Assembly: GCA_905480085.1 (NCBI GenBank) | Contig: CAJQPD010000028.1 | Location: forward strand, 1-11,625 | From: an uncultured Acidimicrobiia bacterium | Lineage (GTDB): Bacteria > Actinomycetota > Acidimicrobiia > Spongiisociales > JAENVV01 | Length of the DNA stretch: 11,625 nucleotides | Reading direction: 5' to 3' | Notes under the pieces: generated by a model | What the model was told of the DNA's origin: nothing | Seen by the model: the letters and a program-made list of their open reading frames with translations, nothing else | Databases searched by the model: none | Part shown: in pieces, positions 6,526 to 11,625 of the stretch | Layout: every line of letters begins with the position of its first letter | How positions within the stretch are numbered: position 1 is the first letter of the stretch | Program-made: the position numbers and the translations under genes

Positions 6526-8090
6526 TGCCCGGGGGTAGCGGGACCCTCCTGGTGGTGGATCGAGTCGCGGGCACCCCCTATGACGCAGTTCTTGTGTCCG
6601 GCGGAAGGGTTGTCGGTGTTGGTCAATCCACGAGCTTCGACATCCGGGGTCTGACAATTGATCGGTATCCCGGGACGACTCTGGTAGCTGGCCTGGGCGA
6701 CGCCCACTTCCATCCGTTGGGGTTCACGGCAGCCATCAACCGGCTCAATGTGGCGCGCTGCGGGAACTTTGACGAACTGCGAACCAAAGTTCGGGCCGCC
6801 GCGGCGGATCTCGCCCCCGACGAGCCACTGATCGGGACACGGCTCAATGACGATGGCCTGGCGGAAGGCCGACTCCCAACCAGGCTCGAATTGGATGCGA
6901 TGCTGCCCGATCGGCCGCTGTTCCTGTACCGATACTGCGGCCACATCGCGGTAGCCAACACGGCTGGCCTTGATGCTGCCCGAGTGGGTCCTGACACGGT
7001 AGATCCAATCGGGGGTTCGCTCGATCGAGACGGGGAGGGCAGACCAAACGGGATCTTGCGTGAGACCGCTGTGTCGATCGTAGGAGACGTGCTGGGGGGA
7101 CGGGCGGGTTCCTTGACGCCAGATCAGGTACTGACTGGGCTATCGGGACTGGTTGGAGCCGGACTCACCCGACTCGGCGCCATCATTTCGACGGTCAGCT
7201 TCTGTGGCGTGTCGAACGAGCTTGATCTCCTCACGGATATTGCGAGAGATCTACCCCTTCACCTGTCCGTACTGGTGCACGCCGCCACCGCCGACGAACT
7301 TGAGGCGGCCGCCGAACGGCTGTCGAATGCCGGAAGGCGGGTGAGCTTTCTCGGCATGAAGGACTTCACCGACGGCAGCCTTGGTGGTCACACTGCCGCT
7401 CTCCGACGCCCTTATGCCGATTGGCCGCGCGAGACAGGTACCAATCGTTTTGATCTCGACAGGATCGGCCCGATTGCCGAAAGATCTCTGGCGATCGGCG
7501 GCTCCGTTGCCTTGCACGCCATCGGCGATGCCGCCTGCCGGGACGTGATCGGCTACTTCGGTGAACTCCGGGAAGCGGGCGCAGAAGCTGAACGCCTCCG
7601 GATCGAACACGCCTCGATGCTCACCGACGATGACGTCGAAGAGTTGGCATTAACCGGGGCGGTGGCCTCCGTGCAGCCGGCGTTTCTGGCTTCGGAAACG
7701 CAATGGCTTGCGACCCGGCTTGGTGATCGCGTCGACATGACCTATCGGTTCAAGACGATGCAAGACGCTGGAATCCCGTTGGCCGGCGGATCGGACTGCC
7801 CGGTAGAGCCGCCCTTTCCACTCGCCGGTATGGCGGTGGCCCGCGACAGAGCCGGGATGGTGCCGTCTGAGTCGCTAGACGCCAAAGCTGCGCTCGGATT
7901 GTTCACCGATGGGGTCTCGCTGGCTCTGCGCGAACCGACCCCACTGGCGGTTGGGTCCCGGGCCGACTTTACGTTGGTCGATGTTGATCCATTGACAGCC
8001 ACTCCCGACGAACTGCGCTCCGCCGAGGTCGTATCCACCTGGATTGAAGGAAGGCCACACGTCGCGGAGCGTTTCGAGTGGGATCAATAA
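6525..8090 (+). CDS. YtcJ-type amidohydrolase (amidohydrolase family 3)
   Basis: The product is a 521-residue TIM-barrel metal-dependent hydrolase. The metal motif DAHFH is at 59-63 in place of the more common DxHxH with neighbouring GH. Other family landmarks are MKDFTDGSLGGHTAAL (278-293, with K279), HAIGDAA (331-337), RIEHAS (359-364) and GGSDCPVEPP (421-430, with D424). The flanking beta-sandwich is formed by the first 55 residues and the C-terminal part from about 475, including ADFTLVDVDP. Members hydrolyse C-N bonds in varied small molecules; the substrate cannot be read from sequence. There is no signal peptide. The start ATG overlaps the previous stop by 1 nt (TGATG), pointing to coupling with the DUF695-like gene. 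Its 3' end overlaps the opposing phosphatase gene by 7 nt. Confidence 0.92.
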   Translation: MPGGSGTLLVVDRVAGTPYDAVLVSGGRVVGVGQSTSFDIRGLTIDRYPGTTLVAGLGDAHFHPLGFTAAINRLNVARCGNFDELRTKVRAAAADLAPDEPLIGTRLNDDGLAEGRLPTRLELDAMLPDRPLFLYRYCGHIAVANTAGLDAARVGPDTVDPIGGSLDRDGEGRPNGILRETAVSIVGDVLGGRAGSLTPDQVLTGLSGLVGAGLTRLGAIISTVSFCGVSNELDLLTDIARDLPLHLSVLVHAATADELEAAAERLSNAGRRVSFLGMKDFTDGSLGGHTAALRRPYADWPRETGTNRFDLDRIGPIAERSLAIGGSVALHAIGDAACRDVIGYFGELREAGAEAERLRIEHASMLTDDDVEELALTGAVASVQPAFLASETQWLATRLGDRVDMTYRFKTMQDAGIPLAGGSDCPVEPPFPLAGMAVARDRAGMVPSESLDAKAALGLFTDGVSLALREPTPLAVGSRADFTLVDVDPLTATPDELRSAEVVSTWIEGRPHVAERFEWDQ

Positions 8091-8866
8091 CCGGTTGGTA
8101 TTACCGGCCCCAGCATGTCGAGCATGGGTTGATGGACGTGCTCATTCGAGGCCAGGATCGAAGAGGGTTTCGTTACGTCGATCGACTGACCGCGGGCGTC
8201 GGTGACGGTACCTCCAGCTTCGGTAACGAGAAGGACTCCGGCAGCCATGTCCCATGGTTGTACCTGAAACTCCCAGTAGGCGTCGAACCTACCGACGGCC
8301 ACCCAGGCCAGATCGAGCGCGGCTGAGCCGTTGCGCCGGACCCCCTGGCAGTTGTGAAGGCCAGCTGCGATCGACCGGCCGTACTCGTCGGATCGTTCCT
8401 GGCGATCGTATGGAAAGCCGGTGGCCACGAGACTTGCGGACAGGTCCGTTGCCCTGGACACGGAGATGGCCGAGCCGTCGAGTTCGGATCCGCCGCCCCG
8501 GATGGCAGTGAACATTTCTTTCTTGAAGACATCGAGGATCACGCCCACCAGTGGGCCGTCGCCATCGATCAACCCAACCGAGACAGCTACATGAGGGATA
8601 CCGTGAAGGAAATTGACGGTGCCATCGATCGGGTCGAGGATCCAGGTCCGCTCGCCGGGCCGGAGTCCACCTTCCTCTGCGACGACGCCGTCAGACGGTC
8701 GGCCACGCTCGATCATCTCAATCATGAGGCGCTCGGCGGCGCGGTCGGCGGCCGTAACCGGATTGACCGCTCCTTTGAAGTGGGTGTCGCCTGCTGCCAA
8801 CGACCAATCCTGCACCACCTTGCCCGCGGCGCGAGCAAGGTCCATGGCGAAGTCGATGTCGTGCAT
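8084..8866 (-). CDS. Inositol monophosphatase family protein
   Basis: The product is a 260-residue Mg-dependent sugar-phosphate or nucleotide phosphatase of the FIG superfamily. Metal and active-site residues are visible: EE at 64-65, DPIDGT at 78-83, and D206 in PWDMAAG (204-208). The length is typical (about 260). The family includes inositol-1-phosphatase (SuhB), histidinol-phosphatase (HisN) and CysQ-like enzymes, and the sequence does not decide between them. The ATG at 8864-8866 is chosen because it begins the family's conserved N-terminus (MHDIDFAMDLARAAGK). The frame stays open upstream to 9142, but that stretch lies antisense to lnt and has no family similarity. TACAGT ends 6 nt before the ATG and no Shine-Dalgarno sequence is present, so the mRNA is probably leaderless. 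The gene is divergent from lnt. Confidence 0.92.
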   Translation of the reverse strand: MHDIDFAMDLARAAGKVVQDWSLAAGDTHFKGAVNPVTAADRAAERLMIEMIERGRPSDGVVAEEGGLRPGERTWILDPIDGTVNFLHGIPHVAVSVGLIDGDGPLVGVILDVFKKEMFTAIRGGGSELDGSAISVSRATDLSASLVATGFPYDRQERSDEYGRSIAAGLHNCQGVRRNGSAALDLAWVAVGRFDAYWEFQVQPWDMAAGVLLVTEAGGTVTDARGQSIDVTKPSSILASNEHVHQPMLDMLGPVIPTGY

Positions 8867-8872
8867 GACAGC

Positions 8873-8878
8873 ACTGTA
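8873..8878 (-). promoter_or_regulatory. -10 box of the phosphatase gene, leaderless type
   Basis: TACAGT on the minus strand ends 6 nt before the ATG at 8866. The -35 region it would use (about 8896-8901) abuts the -10 box of lnt on the other strand. No consensus -35 box is seen. Confidence 0.45.
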
Positions 8879-8903
8879 GGCATCGACTAGTTCAGATGAG
8901 CCG

Positions 8904-8909
8904 TAGAAT
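8904..8909 (+). promoter_or_regulatory. -10 box of lnt, leaderless type
   Basis: TAGAAT, five of six to consensus, ends 6 nt before the GTG at 8916, and the intervening CCTCCG contains no ribosome site. Transcription would start at or next to the start codon. The -35 region (about 8881-8886) is not a consensus match. Confidence 0.5.
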
Positions 8910-8915
8910 CCTCCG

Positions 8916-10382
8916 GTGATTCGTCCTATTTTGTTTGCAGCCGTCGGAGCCCTGTGCGCCAGTGCGGGCTTTGCCCCCATCAGCAACCCCGTCCTGATGG
9001 TGGTTGGGGTGGCGGTCCTGCTGATCGGCGTCTTGCAGGCCGACCGGGCCGGCGGCGCTTTCGCAGCCGGGTTCGTTTTTGGTGTAGTCCTGACCTCGGT
9101 TGTGATGGAGTGGCTGACCAACCTTGCCAATGAAGCCGCCATCGGGCTCGGATTGTTGCAGGGACTCTTTTACGGCTCAGCCATGCTCGTGGTGTGGCTG
9201 ATCAGGGACAAGCCGGTCACGGCAGTGGCGATCATGGTGGTGGGGACCTGGACGGCACTGGAATTTTCCAGGGAGCGGATTCCCTTCGGCGGCATTAGCT
9301 GGGGGGCGCCGGGTTATTCGATCGGCGAATGGACCTGGTTGCGTTCAGGCGCACAGTGGGTAGGCACATCGGGTCTTTCGGTCGTCGCCGTGGGCGTTTC
9401 GACCGGACTGGCCCTCTATCTCGTTCGCCGTGACTACCGACCGTTGCTGGTATCGCTCGGGTTGGCGGCGCTCCTGGCGGGGCTCGGCGCAATATACCCA
9501 TCGCGTGCAATGGGACCCGAAATTCGGGTGGCCATCGTGCAAGGAAACTCACCGTGCCCCGGGATGCGATGCGCCAACGAGCGGGGCCTGATCTTTGAGA
9601 GTCATTTGGAATTGACTCGCACGTTGGCGTCTGACACCTACGACCTGGTGCTTTGGCCAGAATCGTCTACCGGTTTCGGGTTCGACCCGCTCCAATCCTC
9701 CGAGGTGGCCCAATTGATCTCCGACGAAGCCGAACGGTTGGGGTCCTACCTGATGGTTGGTGGTGATCGGGCCGACACGCCAGGCACGTTCATCAACTCG
9801 AACTTGTTGTACAACCGCTCGGGAGACCTGGTTGGGGAGTATCGCAAGCGCCATCCGGTCCCCTTTGGTGAGTACATTCCCTTTCGATCTGTGATTGGTC
9901 GCCTTCCCCTTCTGTCGAGGGTTCCTCGGGACATGGTGCGAGGTGTACAACCGGGGCTTTTTGTTGCCAACTTCGGCTTGATCGGTACGGTGATCTCCTA
10001 TGAGGCTGCCTTTGCCCGGTACAGCCGCGACGCCACCGCGCTCGGGGCGAGTGTGTTGGTCGTTGCGTCAAATGAGGCCAGTTACGGGCGATCGACGGCC
10101 GCTGACCAACTCATGGACATGAGCCGGATGCGGGCAGCTGAGAATGGCGTCGATGTTATTCATGGTGCCGTGACGGGCTCGTCTGTTCTTATCACGCAGG
10201 GTGGCGTTCTCGGCGAACCGACCGGCCTCTTCGAGAAAGCAATTCTCACGGGTACGGTGCGAATTCGGACCGCAAGCCCTACGTTGTTTGCCCGGTGGGG
10301 GGATTGGCTGGCAGTGGCGGCGATGATTCTGGGAGCGCTTACCGTGGTCGAGGCGGCGGTCCGCAAGCCTTCCGACCCTTAA
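8916..10382 (+). CDS. lnt: Apolipoprotein N-acyltransferase (Lnt) with Ser at the catalytic Cys position
   Basis: The product is a 488-residue inner-membrane enzyme of the lipoprotein maturation pathway, expected to add the third acyl chain to lipoproteins. The N-terminal half holds about seven membrane helices (roughly 4-195), and one more is near 463-480. The extracytoplasmic nitrilase domain (about 203-450) shows WPESSTG with E249, YRKRHPVPFGEYIPF with K311 and E319, and ISYEAAF at 360-366. In E. coli Lnt the triad is E267, K335 and C387, the Cys being in CYE. Here that position is S361 (codon TCC, 9996-9998), while Y362 and E363 are kept. The only cysteines are C14, C214 and C219, so no nearby one can replace it. 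The enzyme may be inactive, use Ser, or do a different acyl transfer. The GTG start follows a -10 box by 6 nt. The gene is divergent from the phosphatase gene and convergent with purM. Confidence 0.9.
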   Translation: MIRPILFAAVGALCASAGFAPISNPVLMVVGVAVLLIGVLQADRAGGAFAAGFVFGVVLTSVVMEWLTNLANEAAIGLGLLQGLFYGSAMLVVWLIRDKPVTAVAIMVVGTWTALEFSRERIPFGGISWGAPGYSIGEWTWLRSGAQWVGTSGLSVVAVGVSTGLALYLVRRDYRPLLVSLGLAALLAGLGAIYPSRAMGPEIRVAIVQGNSPCPGMRCANERGLIFESHLELTRTLASDTYDLVLWPESSTGFGFDPLQSSEVAQLISDEAERLGSYLMVGGDRADTPGTFINSNLLYNRSGDLVGEYRKRHPVPFGEYIPFRSVIGRLPLLSRVPRDMVRGVQPGLFVANFGLIGTVISYEAAFARYSRDATALGASVLVVASNEASYGRSTAADQLMDMSRMRAAENGVDVIHGAVTGSSVLITQGGVLGEPTGLFEKAILTGTVRIRTASPTLFARWGDWLAVAAMILGALTVVEAAVRKPSDP

Positions 10383-10386
10383 TGAG

Positions 10387-10412
10387 GGGAGGCCACCCAA
10401 CGGTGACCTCCC
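10387..10412. terminator. Hairpin just after lnt
   Basis: GGGAGGCCACC pairs with GGTGACCTCCC around a CAAC loop (11 positions, one mismatch). The odd pair is C-A in the plus transcript and G-U in the minus transcript. It begins 5 nt after the lnt stop. No T-run follows, so its use as a terminator is inferred from its place between convergent genes. Confidence 0.45.
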
Positions 10413-10415
10413 AGT

Positions 10416-10471
10416 GTCGGCTCTGAGGTCAAAAGACCCCGCCAGGGACTAGCCGACTGTTCTTTTCTAGC
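10416..10471 (+). terminator. Second hairpin with T-rich tail after lnt
   Basis: GTCGGCT (10416-10422) pairs with AGCCGAC (10451-10457), enclosing a small GGTC-AAAA-GACC hairpin (10427-10438). A T-rich stretch, TGTTCTTTTCT, follows at about 10458-10468. This fits a backup terminator for plus-strand transcription. Nothing else is seen between 10383 and 10510. Confidence 0.4.
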
Positions 10472-10510
10472 GCCAACATTTCCCGGTTTCCATCCAATGA
10501 GCCAAGTTTC

Positions 10511-11518
10511 TCAGAAAAGTTGCACAAGTTCACTGGCTTCGGCGATGGTCCCGATTCCATACGCGGAGTGGCCGTACTCTGACAGAGCGTCGAAGACGGA
10601 GGCGGCGCGGTCGGGGCGGGTGATGACCACAAATCCGATGCCCATGTTGAACGTGCGCAACATGTTCTCCTTCGAAATATCACCCTTCTCGGCCAGCCAG
10701 CCGAATACATCCGGTGGCTGCCACGTGGTGGTATCGATCCGGGCGCCGAGTCCGGTGGGCAACGGTCGGCCGGCATTGCCGGGCAACCCGCCGCCGGTCA
10801 CATGTGCAAAACCGGTTGCCAATTCGGCCTCGGCCAGCGCCAGCACGGCAGGGGTGTAGATAACCGATGGCTCCAGCAAGACGCTGCCGATGGCCCGGTT
10901 GGTGCCAGGCACCGTCTCGTGGAGATCGTCAACGACCTTTCGAATCAGCGAAAACCCGTTCGACCGAACGTTGGGACTTGCGATCCCGATGATGTGATCT
11001 CCCGGCCGTATTTTGGCACCGGTGATCTCCCGGCCGCTCTCGACGATCCCCAAAGCCGCTCCGGCCAGGTCGACGTGGTGAGCTTCAACAATCCCGGGGT
11101 GTTCGGCGGTTTCGCCGCCAAGGAGGGCGCAGTTGATAGAGGTGCAGGCTTGGGCGACGGACTCGACGATGGTTCGCTCGCGAGAAGGATCGAGCCTGCC
11201 AACCGCGATGTAGTCGGTGAAAGCGATGGCTCTCGCCCCGACGGCGGCGAGGTCATCGACACACATGGCGACCAGATCTGCCCCCACCGAGGAATAATCG
11301 CCCATCAGTCTGGCGATTTCGAGCTTGGTCCCGACTCCGTCGGTTGACATCATGAGCACCGGATTACTGAAGCCAGGTGGCAGGGTGATTCCCGCCGCGA
11401 ACCCGCCGAATCCGCCGACCACGTTCGTGCCCCAGCTGGAGGTGACGGCTTCGGCGATGGTCCCTACGTACTTGTCGGCTGCCTCAACGTCGACCCCGGC
11501 GGATTTGTAGGAGTCCAT
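10511..11518 (-). CDS. purM: Phosphoribosylformylglycinamidine cyclo-ligase (AIR synthetase) PurM
   Basis: The product is a 335-residue cytoplasmic enzyme of purine synthesis that closes the imidazole ring of FGAM to AIR using ATP. Family landmarks in order are STDGVGTKL (58-66), MCVDDLAAVGA (85-95), TDYIAVG (101-107), GGETAEHPG (134-142), SNGFSLIRKV (186-195), HVTGGGLPGN (239-248) and FNMGIGFVV (290-298). Length matches the family (about 340). The start ATG overlaps the purF stop by 1 nt (TGATG), so translation is coupled to purF. The gene ends convergent with lnt. The identification is secure. Confidence 0.97.
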   Translation of the reverse strand: MDSYKSAGVDVEAADKYVGTIAEAVTSSWGTNVVGGFGGFAAGITLPPGFSNPVLMMSTDGVGTKLEIARLMGDYSSVGADLVAMCVDDLAAVGARAIAFTDYIAVGRLDPSRERTIVESVAQACTSINCALLGGETAEHPGIVEAHHVDLAGAALGIVESGREITGAKIRPGDHIIGIASPNVRSNGFSLIRKVVDDLHETVPGTNRAIGSVLLEPSVIYTPAVLALAEAELATGFAHVTGGGLPGNAGRPLPTGLGARIDTTTWQPPDVFGWLAEKGDISKENMLRTFNMGIGFVVITRPDRAASVFDALSEYGHSAYGIGTIAEASELVQLF

Positions 11519-11625
11519 CAGGAGATCTCGAGAACGAACTTGCCGGCGTCAGCCGACACGTCGGTCGGGTACTCACCGGTCAGGCAGGCATTGCAGAAGC
11601 TCCCACCTCCGGCGGCAGCCATGAG
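11518..11625 (-). CDS. purF: Amidophosphoribosyltransferase PurF, C-terminal end (runs off the right edge)
   Basis: The last 35 codons and the TGA (11518-11520) are visible. The motif FCNACLTGEYPTDV matches the conserved C-terminus of PurF, the first committed enzyme of purine synthesis, which transfers the glutamine amide nitrogen to PRPP. It directly precedes purM, with overlapping stop and start, the usual arrangement in many bacteria. The N-terminal glutaminase and most of the transferase domain lie outside the window. Confidence 0.93.
   Translation of the reverse strand, partial: LMAAAGGGSFCNACLTGEYPTDVSADAGKFVLEIS

Noticed and set aside
6796..6808. GCCGCCGCGGCGG palindrome inside the amidohydrolase gene
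   Set aside because: It is explained by a run of alanine codons in GC-rich coding sequence.
8867..9142. N-terminal extension of the phosphatase frame by 92 residues
   Set aside because: The stretch is antisense to the start of lnt, is low in complexity (rich in T, A, P, R) and has no similarity to the phosphatase family. The family N-terminus begins at the ATG at 8864-8866.
11325..11510. Open frames antisense to purM, purF and other long genes
   Set aside because: High-GC coding sequence produces long open shadows on the other strand. None has a ribosome site or family features.

Overview
The window looks like a chromosomal piece from a high-GC actinobacterium, possibly of the Acidimicrobiia type. 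The lineage is an inference. It rests on the GC-rich coding sequence, a purF-purM pair, a CsoR operator close to the Mycobacterium tuberculosis one, a small protein with the actinobacterial-type motif Cx4CxTxLSxYNx4CxxH, and several genes whose -10 box sits only 6-7 nt before the start codon (leaderless mRNAs). I see no rRNA, tRNA, CRISPR array, insertion sequence or phage gene.

Positions 1-2963 form a copper-homeostasis operon on the minus strand. A promoter carrying a CsoR-type operator drives a fused CsoR repressor/CopZ chaperone gene, then the Cu(I)-exporting ATPase CopA. A membrane-protein gene follows and runs off the left edge. The predicted logic is that Cu(I) releases CsoR from DNA, CopZ carries Cu(I), and CopA pumps it out. 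The fused gene has a strong internal ribosome site and an ATG exactly where free CopZ would begin.

Positions 2964-3478 hold a promoter region with a two-turn-spaced inverted repeat, a 66-residue putative zinc-binding protein on the plus strand, and a strong hairpin. The hairpin separates this gene from a convergent M3-family oligopeptidase (3479-5440, minus). A divergent intergenic region then leads to a two-gene plus-strand unit: a DUF695-like protein translationally coupled (TGATG) to a YtcJ-type amidohydrolase. The amidohydrolase overlaps tail-to-tail by 7 nt with an inositol-monophosphatase-family gene on the minus strand.

That phosphatase gene and a plus-strand apolipoprotein N-acyltransferase gene (lnt) start back-to-back, 49 nt apart, with interleaved promoter elements and both apparently leaderless. 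The Lnt protein is full length, but the position of its catalytic cysteine is a serine. After lnt come two hairpins, then convergent purM and the C-terminal end of purF, which overlap by 1 nt (TGATG).

Most of the window is ordinary housekeeping sequence. The items that best repay attention are the CsoR-CopZ fusion with its internal start, the Cys-to-Ser change in Lnt, the small zinc-motif protein with its possible operator, and the leaderless divergent promoter pair. I did not find a clear new multi-gene system.
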